A stretch of DNA of 64,000 bases from CBDHDJ01 sp965261645 (GTDB lineage Bacteria > Pseudomonadota > Alphaproteobacteria > SHVV01). The DNA lies in NCBI GenBank assembly GCA_965261645.1, contig CBDHDJ010000004.1, forward strand, positions 2,108,001 to 2,172,000, written 5' to 3'. The notes beneath the pieces are model-generated. The model searched no databases and was not told the DNA's origin. It saw only the letters and a list, made by a program, of their open reading frames with translations. This document shows positions 1-8,603 of the stretch, in pieces (the first letter of the stretch is position 1; the number at the start of each line of letters is the position of its first letter). The position numbers were made by a program, and so were the translations under genes.

Positions 1-452
1 AAGCTAAGTCTTACCCGGTTCGTAAGCCTCAACGCACCCGCGCCGGATTTTCGGGTGGGGGGGGGGGCGTCCATTCGCCCGGCATCAACGGTCTTAATGG
101 CCCATTGGGGTAGTGTTCATCATATGAACGCCGTAATGTCCCGTGCGCGAGGACGGAATCAGCGCGCAGCGCACAGCAGCGCGCCGGGTTGGGATTGCCA
201 AAATGTACTTCCGTAATTTCAAAGGGTTACGGTAAGTTCCTCACACCGCTCGTGCTGCAATCAGCGCCCTTGAACTTTTCCTCTCGCGCACGGATAATCA
301 GGCCCCCCAGCGAAGGCCGGCCGAAAGGGCGTCTTGCAACCGACCGGATCGCCAGTGCGTCATTGGTGATCCCCTCGACGGGGAGGGCTGTGGTCGCGTT
401 GCGCTGGCGGGCGTACAACGAGAAGAAATTGAACGGGTAGGGGGAGAGCACC
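1..452. other. Upstream region of ino1, no gene recognised
   Basis: No convincing coding frame was found here. Short frames on both strands show no recognisable protein. A run of eleven G lies at 57-67. A G-rich Shine-Dalgarno-like stretch (GGGGGAGA) sits just before the ATG at 453. No sigma-70 promoter could be assigned with confidence, although this region must carry the ino1 leader unless transcription enters from outside the window. Confidence 0.5.
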
Positions 453-1595
453 ATGCACAAAATCCGAGTGGCAGTTGTAGGCGTGGGGAATTGCGCGAGC
501 GCCCTGATCCAAGGTCTGCACTTTTACAAGGACCGGGACGAGCGCGATGTCGCCGGCCTCATGCATCCTCTGATCGGGAGTTGGCGCTGTACCGATCTCG
601 AGGTGGTGGCCGCCTTTGATATCGATGGGCGGAAAGTCGGGCGCCCCGTCGAGGAAGCGATATTCGCCAAACCCAATTGCGCGGTTAAGTTTCAAAAAGT
701 CCTGCCGGTTTCCGAAACATTGGTTCAGATGGGGCCGGTGCTCGACGGCTTTGCGCCCCATATGGAGGACTACCCCGAGGATGAGGCATTCCGCCCGGCA
801 GATGCCAAACCGGTCGATGTGGCCGAGGTATTGAGCGAGACTGGCGCGGAAATCCTGATCTGCTACCTGCCCGTGGGCTCCGAGCAAGCGGTACGCCACT
901 ACGCCCAGGCGTGTCTTGACGCCGGGGTGGCCATGGTTAATTGCGTGCCTGTCTTCATCGCTTCCGATGCGGCGTGGGCGGACAAGTTCCGCGCCCGCGG
1001 CCTGCCCCTTGTGGGTGACGATATCAAGAGCCAGGTCGGGGCCACCATCGTCCACCGGGCGCTGACGCGCCTGTTTGGTGACCGCGGCGCACGACTGGAC
1101 CGCACCTATCAGCTGAATACCGGCGGCAATACGGACTTCCTCAACATGTTGGCGCGCGAGCGCCTGGAATCGAAGCGGGTATCCAAGACCGAATCGGTCC
1201 AGTCCCAGCTCGACGAACGACTGGAAGAACGCGACATCCATATCGGACCGTCCGACTACGTGTCGTGGCAGAACGACAACAAGGTGTGCTTCATCCGCAT
1301 GGAGGGGCACGGGTTCGGCGAGGTGCCGATCGAGCTCGAGCTCCGTCTGTCGGTCCAGGATTCACCGAACAGCGCGGGCGTGGTGATCGACGCGGTGCGG
1401 TGCGCCAAAGTGGCGCTGGAACGTGGCACCGGCGGACCTCTCGAGGCCGTCTCGGCCTACTACATGAAGAGCCCGCCGAGGCAGATGCGCGATTCCGTCG
1501 CCAGAGACATGTGCGAGGCCTTCATTAGCGGCAGCGATTCCGACACGGGCGAGTATCCGCACATCGCCGGGCGGGAAAACACTCTGCGCGACTGA
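453..1595 (+). CDS. ino1: Inositol-3-phosphate synthase
   Basis: Predicted to convert glucose 6-phosphate to 1L-myo-inositol 1-phosphate using NAD, in the cytoplasm. The 380-residue protein has the dinucleotide-binding start VAVVGVGNCASALIQG at about residues 6-21. The family motif NTGGNTDF lies at about 223-230, and SDYVSW with a following K-containing segment lies at about 267-280. Length and motifs fit the short actinobacterial/archaeal type of MIPS rather than the longer eukaryotic type. The ATG at 453 has a GGGGGAGA ribosome site. The gene stands alone, followed on the same strand by a methyltransferase 79 bp away. Inositol in this clade may feed inositol lipids or a compatible solute, but the sequence does not say which. 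Confidence 0.9.
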   Translation: MHKIRVAVVGVGNCASALIQGLHFYKDRDERDVAGLMHPLIGSWRCTDLEVVAAFDIDGRKVGRPVEEAIFAKPNCAVKFQKVLPVSETLVQMGPVLDGFAPHMEDYPEDEAFRPADAKPVDVAEVLSETGAEILICYLPVGSEQAVRHYAQACLDAGVAMVNCVPVFIASDAAWADKFRARGLPLVGDDIKSQVGATIVHRALTRLFGDRGARLDRTYQLNTGGNTDFLNMLARERLESKRVSKTESVQSQLDERLEERDIHIGPSDYVSWQNDNKVCFIRMEGHGFGEVPIELELRLSVQDSPNSAGVVIDAVRCAKVALERGTGGPLEAVSAYYMKSPPRQMRDSVARDMCEAFISGSDSDTGEYPHIAGRENTLRD

Positions 1596-1674
1596 TATGG
1601 CGGCGTGGGGCGGCGGGTCAACTTGACGTGGCGTTGCCCTGGCTGCTTGAGCTTGGATTGGGAATGGGAAGGCT

Positions 1675-2451
1675 GTGACTCAACGGGCGGCGATGCAGGA
1701 ACACTTCGCGGCGGTCGCGCCGGTCTACCGGGACGTTCGCACGACCGACGAGGCACCGGTGCGTTTCGTTCGCGACGTCCTCAAGGGGCGCGATCGCATC
1801 CAGGCGGCGGATGTAGGTTGCGGCGACGGGCGTTACGATATCCTGCTTTTCCGCTACCTGAAGAATCTGCGGCTGACTTGCATTGATATCAGCTCGGCCA
1901 TGCTCGAGGCCCTGTCGCGCCACCTTGGGGCCCAGGGCATCCGCGACTTCACGACCATGGCCGCCAGCGTCGACGATCTCGATCTCGCAGCGGAAAGCCT
2001 CGACTGCGTGTTCACCTTCAACGCCGTGCATCATTTCAGTTTCGCGGATTTTCTGACCAGGGCCGGGCACGCGCTCAGACCCAAGGGCCGGATCTTCATC
2101 TACACGCGCACCCCGGAACAGAACGCAAGGTCGATTTGGGGCCGATTGTTTCCCGAATTCTGCGAGCGCGAGCAGCGGCTATATGACCTCAGCGCAATGA
2201 TCGGGTGGGTGGACGGCGCGGCGGACCTCCGGCTCGTCACCACCAAGACCTTCCGCTATCCGCGCCGGGCCAGTCTCGAACGGCTGCTGATCCAGGCGCG
2301 GAGCCGCCATTATTCGACGTTCTCGCTCTATGAAGACGATGAGTTCGAGCGCGCCTGCCGGGCCTTCGAGGACGGCGTGCGCCGGCAGCACAGCGATCTC
2401 GACGCCATCGAATGGTCGGACGAGAACACGCTGCTCGAGATAGCGAAGTAA
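1675..2451 (+). CDS. Class I SAM-dependent methyltransferase
   Basis: A 258-residue protein with a Methyltransf_11/25-type Rossmann core. The SAM-binding motif I (ADVGCGDGRYD) is at about residues 45-55. An acidic residue ending strand 2 (CIDIS) follows, and the motif IV/post-IV region FNAVHHF lies at about 122-128. The start is a GTG that follows an AAGG-type site. The C-terminal half (YPRRASLERLLIQARSRHY) resembles UbiE/trans-aconitate-like methyltransferases, but the acceptor cannot be deduced. It follows ino1 on the same strand and converges with the MFS gene. Co-transcription with ino1 is possible but not shown. Confidence 0.8.
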   Translation: MTQRAAMQEHFAAVAPVYRDVRTTDEAPVRFVRDVLKGRDRIQAADVGCGDGRYDILLFRYLKNLRLTCIDISSAMLEALSRHLGAQGIRDFTTMAASVDDLDLAAESLDCVFTFNAVHHFSFADFLTRAGHALRPKGRIFIYTRTPEQNARSIWGRLFPEFCEREQRLYDLSAMIGWVDGAADLRLVTTKTFRYPRRASLERLLIQARSRHYSTFSLYEDDEFERACRAFEDGVRRQHSDLDAIEWSDENTLLEIAK

Positions 2452-2483
2452 TCCCGGATCGATGTGGTGAAGCGAGTCCGGCG

Positions 2484-3728
2484 CTAGTGGCTGAGCGCCG
2501 GTGCGCCGGTTTGCACGGTTGGGGTCATGACCAGGAGCGACGCGGCAATGATGTAGACGAAACAGGCCAACGAGATCGCCTCCATCGTCTCGCCTGCGTC
2601 GATGAGCCAGCCCAGGAGGACCGGCGAAGCGGCGCTCGCAAACACCATCAGCGCTGTCCACAGGGCCTTGATCGCGCCGAGGTGCACGACGCCGTAGATC
2701 TCGGCCCAGATGGCACCGGTGACCGCCATGCGCGCGCCCGATGTGAAGCCGCATGTGATCAGGAACAACAGCGCCACATACGGATTGTTGGAGAACGCGA
2801 GCATCAGCAGCCCCGCCGCCAGGGGAACCTGATAGATCGGTAGCATTCGCGTCGCGCTGAAGCGGTCGATCAGCGGGCCGAACAGGAGCGAACCGGCCAC
2901 GGTCGCCAGCGAGAATCCGATATACCCGCTCGCGAACCATGCCATCGACCAGCCCTTGCTCTCGACGAGATGAACCTGATGAAACAGCAAGCCGGTCATG
3001 ATGAACGAGGTCGCGAGGCCGTTCGGGAGCAGCAGATAAAACCGCAGGTCACGCAGCACATCGCGCCGCGACCAAATGCGCTCGGCCAATTCCCCGTCGC
3101 CTGAAGCCGCCATACGCCGTTCGAGAAAACGCGCATGGCGCTCGCGATGACCCTTGAGCAGCCACAGAATGCTAGGAATGAGAATGACCGCGAGCCCGAC
3201 ACCGGCCACCAGCCAGCTTTCGCGCCAGCCGATGGCGGCGATCAGCACTGGGCCGAGTGGCAGGAAGGTACCCTCGCCGAGCGAGTGGCCGAGCGTGGCG
3301 ATGCTCGCCGCCTTGCCGCGATTCGCATCGAAATAGCGCGTCATGCTGGTGTAGGCGGTGTGCGTCATCAAGCCCTGGCCCGAGAGCCGCAGGACGAAGA
3401 TCGCGAACCCGAGAGCGATGATAGATGCCGGCACCACCGCCATGGCGAAACAGGCTGCGGTCAGACCGGCGCAGATGAGTGCGCTGTAAAGACGAAGGTC
3501 GAGCCGGTCGATCTGCCGGCCGAGCCAGACCAAGCACAGCGCGCTCGCCAAGGTTGCCGCGGAGTAGACCGCGCCGAACCCGCCATGGGACAAACCGAAC
3601 TCGGCGCGAATGTCACCGCTGAAGAGCGATACGTAATAGGTCTGGCCGACGGTGGAAAACCAGGTCAGCGCCAGCCCATAGGCCAGGAAGCGCGGGTTCT
3701 GCCGGACGAAGGTCAGATAACTCAGCAT
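2484..3728 (-). CDS. MFS transporter
   Basis: A 414-residue integral membrane protein with about twelve hydrophobic segments in two halves, typical of the major facilitator superfamily. The loop 2-3 signature appears as a WLGRQIDRLDLR-like segment near residues 68-79. The hydrophilic central loop around residues 195-220 (KGHRERHARFLERR) separates the two six-helix bundles. Some positions resemble the monocarboxylate/oxalate-formate-type MFS group. The substrate is unknown. The gene lies alone between a convergent methyltransferase and the sulfite-reduction operon, on the same strand as the latter but separated from it by about 110 bp. Confidence 0.85.
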   Translation of the reverse strand: MLSYLTFVRQNPRFLAYGLALTWFSTVGQTYYVSLFSGDIRAEFGLSHGGFGAVYSAATLASALCLVWLGRQIDRLDLRLYSALICAGLTAACFAMAVVPASIIALGFAIFVLRLSGQGLMTHTAYTSMTRYFDANRGKAASIATLGHSLGEGTFLPLGPVLIAAIGWRESWLVAGVGLAVILIPSILWLLKGHRERHARFLERRMAASGDGELAERIWSRRDVLRDLRFYLLLPNGLATSFIMTGLLFHQVHLVESKGWSMAWFASGYIGFSLATVAGSLLFGPLIDRFSATRMLPIYQVPLAAGLLMLAFSNNPYVALLFLITCGFTSGARMAVTGAIWAEIYGVVHLGAIKALWTALMVFASAASPVLLGWLIDAGETMEAISLACFVYIIAASLLVMTPTVQTGAPALSH

Positions 3729-3841
3729 CGTGTAGGGATCTGGCGCGCGCGCGTGGGCCCGAGGGTCATCGGGGCGTGCCCGGTCGGGATCGGGCTCCCG
3801 CTATATAGCCGATGCGCGTGTGAAGAGCGAACGTGAAGGGC

Positions 3842-4357
3842 TCAACCGCGCGGCGTCCGGCGCCATAACGGGCGCGGCTCGTCCGTCCCGGGCTGATAGG
3901 TGACCGAGAATTCAGTGAACGCCTTGAGGGCATCGTCAAGGCTCTTGTCGGCGCGGACCTCGAAGGCGTTGAAGCCGCAACGGTGCATGTAATAGAGCTG
4001 ATCGCGCAACACATCGCCGATGGCGCGTAGCTCACCCTGAAAGCCATATTGTTCGCGCAGCCGCCGTCCGGTCGAGAAACCCCGCCCGTCCGTCATGACC
4101 GGGAATTCAACGGCGATGATCTGAAATTGGCCGACATCGTCGGCGATACCGTCCGGCGTTTCGTCGCTCTTGAGACGAAGGCCGAGCCCCGTCCCACGCC
4201 TCAAAAGCGCCTCGCGCTCAGCCCGCCAGCGCCCGACGCCAACGATGATATCGCCGTCGGGCAGGGGCCCGGGCTCCTCGTCGTCGACGTCGTGCCACGT
4301 ATCATCGACGATGGCGCCGTTCTTGATGATGCGCCGCAGAGGTTCAGTGTTCGACAT
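3842..4357 (-). CDS. DUF934 protein, sulfite-reductase partner
   Basis: A 171-residue DUF934-family protein starting MSNTEPLRRIIKNGAIVDD and containing the conserved stretches EFPVMTDGRGFS, LREQYGF and MHRCGFNAFEV. DUF934 proteins are almost always encoded beside the assimilatory sulfite/nitrite reductase and are annotated as probable accessory subunits; their biochemical role is unsettled. The start at 4357 overlaps the last 14 bases of cysI, so translation is probably coupled. It is the last gene of the cysG-DUF2849-cysI-DUF934 operon. In many alphaproteobacteria cysH lies between cysI and this gene, and here it is absent. Confidence 0.85.
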   Translation of the reverse strand: MSNTEPLRRIIKNGAIVDDTWHDVDDEEPGPLPDGDIIVGVGRWRAEREALLRRGTGLGLRLKSDETPDGIADDVGQFQIIAVEFPVMTDGRGFSTGRRLREQYGFQGELRAIGDVLRDQLYYMHRCGFNAFEVRADKSLDDALKAFTEFSVTYQPGTDEPRPLWRRTPRG

Positions 4358-5999
4358 AGAGGCGCTCTTTGAACGGCGCCTCGCCGACGCGGCGGTAGGT
4401 TTGGAGGAATGCTTCCCCGTTTGACCTCTGTTCGACATACACATCGACCAGCTTCTCGATCGCATCGACGATCTCCTCGCTCGAGAAAGCGGGGCCGATG
4501 ATCTTGCCGATCGAGGCGTCGTCTTTGGGCGAGCCGCCCAAGGTGACCTGGTAAAACTCCTCGCCCTTCTTGTCGACTCCGAGGATGCCGATATTGCCCG
4601 CATGGTGGTGGCCGCATGCGTTGATGCAGCCCGAGATGTTGACGCGGATATCGCCGAGATCATAGAGGCGATCCAAATCGGCGAACGCTTGACTGATGCG
4701 TTGCGAGACCGGAATCGAACGCGCGTTGGCAAGACCGCAGAAATCAAGGCCAGGGCAGCAAATGATGTCGGTCAGCTTGTTGATATTGGGCGTGGCGAAG
4801 CCGATCCGTTGGAGCTCGGTCCACACCGCGTCGAGATCAGCCGTCTTGACGTCGGCGAGCACGAGGTTCTGTTCATAGGTCACCCGGATACGGCCCAGGC
4901 TGTAGCGATCGGCGAGATCCGCCAGGGCGTCCATCTGCTCGTGTGTGGCGTCGCCGGGGGGGACGTCGAGCGCCTTGAGCGAGGCGACGGCGATGCTGTA
5001 GCCCGGCACCTTGTGCGGAACGACGTTGTGCCGGAACCAGTCCGCAAACGCATGATCGGTGGCGAGCTTGAGTTCGACCTCAGGATCGTCGTCGGCCAGC
5101 TCTTCATAATCAGGCGGGTCGAAATGCTGCGTGACGCGCGCGATTTCCGCATCGTCGAGAAGCAGCCCGGTGTTCTTGGTCTTCTCCCACTCCGCATCGA
5201 CCAGCTCGCGGAATTTATCGATGCCGAGCGCGTGAACGAGGATCTTGATGCGCGCCTTGAACAGATTGTCGCGCCGGCCCTGCTCGTTGTAGATGCGCAT
5301 GATCGCTTCGAGGTAGGACAGGAGGTGCTTCTTGGGCACGAACTCGCGGATCACCTTGCCGATCATGGGCGTCCGTCCCATGCCGCCGCCGACGTGCACC
5401 TCGAAGCCGGTCTCGCCATGACCGTTTTGGACCATGCGAAGCCCAATATCGTGCATGCGCAGAACCGTGCGGTCGTGCTCGGCCGCCGAGACGGCGATCT
5501 TGAACTTGCGCGGCAGGAAAGAGAACTCGGGATGAAAGGTCGACCACTGGCGCATGATCTCGCAGTAGGGCCGGGGGTCCTCGATCTCATCCGCGGCCAC
5601 GCCGGCGTAGGGGTCCGACGTGATGTTACGGATGCAGTTGCCGCTGGTCTGGATGCCGTGCATCTCGACGCTGGCGAGGTCGGCGAGAAGGTCCGGCGCC
5701 TCCTCGAGCTTGAGCCAGTTGAACTGAATGTTCTGACGCGTGGTGAAGTGGCCGTAGCCCTTGTCGTAACGGCGCGCGATGTGGGCGAGCATGCGCATCT
5801 GGCGGGTCGACAAAAGCCCATAGGGAACGGCGATCCGCAGCATGTAGGCGTGGAGCTGGAGGTAGAGGCCGTTGCGCAGCCGGAGCGGCTTGAACTCGGC
5901 CTCGCTTAACTCGCCTGCCAGCCGGCGCTGGGTCTGATCGCGAAACTGGGCAACACGCTGGTCGACCACCGCCTGGTCGAACTGGTCATACTGATACAT
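4344..5999 (-). CDS. cysI: Assimilatory nitrite/sulfite reductase hemoprotein
   Basis: Predicted to reduce sulfite to sulfide with siroheme and a [4Fe-4S] cluster, in the cytoplasm. The 551-residue protein has the two ferredoxin-like half domains and the siroheme/cluster motif C-x5-C (CCPGLDFC) followed by C-x3-C (GCINACGHHH), the full ligand set of this family. The conserved TRQNIQFNWL segment lies near residue 100. The ATG at 5999 (MYQYDQFDQ) begins two bases after the stop of the DUF2849 gene, so the operon is tightly packed. A nitrite-reducing role cannot be excluded from sequence, but the neighbours CysG and DUF934 favour sulfite. Confidence 0.92.
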   Translation of the reverse strand: MYQYDQFDQAVVDQRVAQFRDQTQRRLAGELSEAEFKPLRLRNGLYLQLHAYMLRIAVPYGLLSTRQMRMLAHIARRYDKGYGHFTTRQNIQFNWLKLEEAPDLLADLASVEMHGIQTSGNCIRNITSDPYAGVAADEIEDPRPYCEIMRQWSTFHPEFSFLPRKFKIAVSAAEHDRTVLRMHDIGLRMVQNGHGETGFEVHVGGGMGRTPMIGKVIREFVPKKHLLSYLEAIMRIYNEQGRRDNLFKARIKILVHALGIDKFRELVDAEWEKTKNTGLLLDDAEIARVTQHFDPPDYEELADDDPEVELKLATDHAFADWFRHNVVPHKVPGYSIAVASLKALDVPPGDATHEQMDALADLADRYSLGRIRVTYEQNLVLADVKTADLDAVWTELQRIGFATPNINKLTDIICCPGLDFCGLANARSIPVSQRISQAFADLDRLYDLGDIRVNISGCINACGHHHAGNIGILGVDKKGEEFYQVTLGGSPKDDASIGKIIGPAFSSEEIVDAIEKLVDVYVEQRSNGEAFLQTYRRVGEAPFKERLYVEH

Positions 6000-6000
6000 G

Positions 6001-6294
6001 TCAGGCGTCCTCCGGCAATCCGGCCGTCGGCCCGAAGGCGCGGATGCGTTCGCGGATCGCCGCCGGTTCGTACCCCGCCTTGCCTTCAACGACGTCGATC
6101 GCATACGGCTCCACGACGACATTGCGCGCATCCGCTTGGCTCGCCGCCGTCATCGCATCGAGCGTCGCGGCATCGCGCGCGACGCTGGCATCAGCGATTT
6201 GTTCGACCCAGTCCCAGCCCTCGCCGTTCAGCTTGAGGAACACGACGATACCGTCGCCCAGCCGGTTTGCGGTGATCATTTGATCGCTCGTCAT
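6001..6294 (-). CDS. DUF2849 protein
   Basis: A 97-residue protein starting MTSDQMITANRLGDGIVVFL, with a conserved tail containing VVEPYAIDV and IRERIRAFGPT. It belongs to DUF2849, a small family found between cysG and cysI in alphaproteobacteria. Its function is unknown; a role in electron delivery or assembly for sulfite reductase is inferred only from gene order. The start overlaps the cysG stop (ATGA, 6291-6294), and its own stop is followed by cysI after one base. Both junctions indicate translational coupling. Confidence 0.85.
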   Translation of the reverse strand: MTSDQMITANRLGDGIVVFLKLNGEGWDWVEQIADASVARDAATLDAMTAASQADARNVVVEPYAIDVVEGKAGYEPAAIRERIRAFGPTAGLPEDA

Positions 6295-7724
6295 GCCACC
6301 CCGCCACTGTGATCGGCCCGGGGCACAAGATCGAGGGAGGGTACGCCCTCGCCCAAAGCCGCGCGTAGCTTCACCACCTCGCCAATGACGATGACCGCCG
6401 GGCCCTTGACACGGTGCGTCTGGGCCAAACGGGGCAGCTCGCTCAGGCTGCCTGCGATAATCCGTTGGTCGGGCAGCGTCCCCTTTTCGACGATCGCCGC
6501 CGGCGTCGCGGAATCGCGCCCATGCGCGATGAGCTGTGCCGCGAACAGGTCGATCGACGACAGGCCCATGTAGAGGACGAGGGTCTGATTGGGCGTGGCC
6601 AGCGCCGGCCAGTTCAGGTCCAGCACCCCGTCCTTCGCATGGCCGGTCACGAACACGCAGGACTGGGCGAGGTCCCTGTGGGTTAACGGAATTCCGGCAT
6701 AAGCGGCGCACGCGAGGCCTGCCGTGATGCCCGGGACCACCTCGATGTGAATGCCGGCCTGGGTGAGGGCGGAGAGTTCCTCGCCACCGCGCCCAAAGAT
6801 GAAGGGATCGCCGCCCTTGAGCCGCGCGACGCGGTGGCCCGCGCGGGCGCGGGCCACCATGAGATCGTTGATCTCGGCTTGCGATTTGGCGTGGTGATGC
6901 TTCGACTTGCCGACATAGATGCGCTCGGCTTCGCGGCGGACATAGTCGAGAATCCCTGCTCCAACCAGACGGTCGTAGACGACGACGTCGGCCTTTTGCA
7001 GCAACCTGAGGGCGCGGAAGGTGAGGAGGTCGGGATCGCCGGGCCCGGCCCCGATGAGGTAGACCTCGCCCGTGTTTGCGGCGAAGGTGTCGGGCTCTGA
7101 GTTGAGCAGGCTGATCAGCTGCTCGCGGGCCTCGGCGGCGTCGCCCCGGAGCGCGGTCTCCGCGATCGGCCCTTCGATCACTTGCTCCCAAAAGCGGTGC
7201 CGCGCCACGGAATCCGAAATCACCGCTTTGACCGTCGAGCGGAAAGTCCCGGCGAGTTCGGCGAGACGGCCATAGGCGGTGGGGATGAGGCTCTCGATTC
7301 GCGCCCGCAGGTGGCGCGTGAGAACCGGTGCGGCGCCCGCGCTCGAGATGGCGATGACCAGCGGTGAACGATCGACGATGGCCGGCATGATGACGTTCCC
7401 GGCCTCGGCGTCGTCGACCACGTTGACCGGTACATTAGCGGCCACCGCGGCGAGCGCCACCGCGCCGTCGACCTCACGAAGGCCGGTCGCCGCGATGACC
7501 AGGCGGGCATCGGTCACATCGCTGGGTGCGAAGGACCGCGCATGATGTTCAATGAGGCCCTGCGCCGCATCACGCGCGAGATCCCCTTGCAGACGAGGCG
7601 CCACGACGACGACGACGGCGCCGGCGCGCCGGAGGAGTTCGATCTTCGACCGGGCAGCCACGCCACCGCCGACCACGAGGCAGCGCTGATCCTTGATGTC
7701 GACGAAAAGGGGTAGATAGTCCAC
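6291..7724 (-). CDS. cysG: Siroheme synthase (multifunctional CysG)
   Basis: Makes siroheme from uroporphyrinogen III for the downstream reductase. The N-terminal half is the precorrin-2 dehydrogenase/ferrochelatase domain, with the nucleotide-binding CLVVGGGVAARSK near residues 13-25. The C-terminal half is the SAM-dependent uroporphyrinogen methyltransferase, with VYLIGAGPGDPDLLT and LKGGDPFIFGRGGEE. The GTG at 7724 (reading as M-DYLPLFVDI) is preferred because CysG proteins normally begin MDYLP-like; the frame is open further upstream through the leader without conserved residues. That gives 477 residues, close to the usual length of about 460-480. It is the first gene of a four-gene operon. 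Confidence 0.9.
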   Translation of the reverse strand: MDYLPLFVDIKDQRCLVVGGGVAARSKIELLRRAGAVVVVVAPRLQGDLARDAAQGLIEHHARSFAPSDVTDARLVIAATGLREVDGAVALAAVAANVPVNVVDDAEAGNVIMPAIVDRSPLVIAISSAGAAPVLTRHLRARIESLIPTAYGRLAELAGTFRSTVKAVISDSVARHRFWEQVIEGPIAETALRGDAAEAREQLISLLNSEPDTFAANTGEVYLIGAGPGDPDLLTFRALRLLQKADVVVYDRLVGAGILDYVRREAERIYVGKSKHHHAKSQAEINDLMVARARAGHRVARLKGGDPFIFGRGGEELSALTQAGIHIEVVPGITAGLACAAYAGIPLTHRDLAQSCVFVTGHAKDGVLDLNWPALATPNQTLVLYMGLSSIDLFAAQLIAHGRDSATPAAIVEKGTLPDQRIIAGSLSELPRLAQTHRVKGPAVIVIGEVVKLRAALGEGVPSLDLVPRADHSGGVA

Positions 7725-7768
7725 CGCGTTTCTCGCTCGAGCTCGCCGGAGCCTGCCTCCCGTCTGTG

Positions 7769-7786
7769 ACCGTCGTGTAGGACGGT
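7769..7786 (-). promoter_or_regulatory. Hairpin in the cysG leader
   Basis: A perfect inverted repeat ACCGTC-N6-GACGGT lies about 45 bases upstream of the chosen cysG start, inside the probable 5' leader. It has no T-tract, so it is not a terminator. It could be part of a regulatory leader structure or chance. I do not recognise a known riboswitch around it. Confidence 0.3.
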
Positions 7787-7830
7787 TTCGCGTGCGCTCG
7801 AAAAGGGGCTCGGCCACGGCTGATTTGGCA

Positions 7831-7899
7831 TTAATACACAGTGCAACTGTATTAACGCCCATTACCCGATAATGATAGGGGAAATACGGCTATTGTCAA
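7831..7899 (-). promoter_or_regulatory. Probable cysG operon promoter with palindromic operator
   Basis: On the minus strand TTGACA (7899-7894) is separated by 16 bases from TATCAT (7877-7872), a good sigma-70 promoter reading toward cysG. Just past the expected transcription start lies the inverted repeat TTAATACA-N9-TGTATTAA (7831-7855). A near-perfect palindrome directly downstream of a promoter is a typical repressor site. Which regulator binds is not known. Confidence 0.55.
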
Positions 7900-8041
7900 A
7901 GGTCCGGTGTAGATAAATGTATAATTTTAGAAACAACAATAAATAAGTGTAAAAAAATATTTTATCGGCGCCAACATGGGGATCGGCATGCCTGAAGCGA
8001 CACTCACACGTCAATCGACGGAGCTGTCGGACCTGATCGGC

Positions 8042-8308
8042 TCAGTGCAAAGTGTAGAGGCAACGGACCGCGCGCATGCCGCCATTTCGGCAAGGTTTGG
8101 CCGTGGCGGCACGAATCGAGTGGATGGGGCCGTCAAGATTTTTCTGCCAAAAGCCGAGAAAGCGGGTGAGGACGGGAAACCGCAGCACCAGGTCGAACCC
8201 CTGCCAGACGTAACTCTGGAGAAGGTGCGGATGATCGGGCAAGTGGTAGAGGATTTCGGCCGTGGTGAGGCGATAAGCGGGAATGAGTTGCTCGGGTTGT
8301 TGCAACAC
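8042..8308 (-). CDS. usg: Usg family protein
   Basis: A small protein with the Usg-family core LTTAEILYHLPDHPHLLQSY, followed by WQGFDLVLRFPVLTRFL and the NLDGPIHSI segment. Usg proteins are short alphaproteobacterial proteins first named for a gene upstream of the trp operon; no activity is established. The GTG at 8308 is chosen because AAGGAG lies nine bases before it, giving 88 residues. A TTG at 8329 would give 95 residues but has no ribosome site. The gene is monocistronic and reads away from groES. The C-terminus after about residue 65 is less conserved. Confidence 0.75.
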   Translation of the reverse strand: MLQQPEQLIPAYRLTTAEILYHLPDHPHLLQSYVWQGFDLVLRFPVLTRFLGFWQKNLDGPIHSIRAATAKPCRNGGMRAVRCLYTLH

Positions 8309-8468
8309 GATGGCCAACTCCTTTCGCAAGCAGGTTTCGCTTCGCGCGGCCCTCCCTGCATGGGCATCTTGGAATCTAATGAGAACCCGAAATCGTTATA
8401 AATAATTTAATGGTCTCAATACCTTAACAGCCACCATCGGAGACTGCTGACAGCTCGCCGCGGCGCTC

Positions 8469-8497
8469 TTGACAAGGTGTGGCAAATGCTCCATATC
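8469..8497 (+). promoter_or_regulatory. RpoH-like promoter of groESL
   Basis: CTTGAC at 8468-8473 and a CCATATC box at 8491-8497 are spaced as in alphaproteobacterial sigma-32 (RpoH) promoters (CTTGAC then CCATAT-like). The CIRCE site begins about 12 bases downstream, so heat induction by RpoH and repression by HrcA probably both act here. Confidence 0.6.
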
Positions 8498-8508
8498 AGA
8501 CGCGAAAA

Positions 8509-8535
8509 TTAGCACTCACCAAGGGAGAGTGCTAA
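8509..8535. promoter_or_regulatory. CIRCE element (HrcA operator)
   Basis: A perfect match to the CIRCE consensus: TTAGCACTC, a nine-base spacer, then GAGTGCTAA. HrcA binds this operator to repress groESL and dnaKJ operons. It lies between the RpoH-like promoter and groES, about 70 bases before the groES start. hrcA itself is not in the window. Confidence 0.97.
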
Positions 8536-8603
8536 CAAACCCGTCTGAACTGCAGAACGGGTCGGTTTTTGCCGATAATCCAAATGTGGAGGAGGTCTCA
8601 CCC

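Noticed and set aside
57..67. Run of eleven G as a possible phase-variation tract
   Set aside because: It is about 385 bases before the first gene and not inside a coding frame or promoter spacer that I can define; it may also be a sequencing artefact.
7976..8401. A 141-codon plus-strand frame between cysG and groES
   Set aside because: The opposite strand encodes a clear Usg protein with a ribosome site, so this frame is its shadow.
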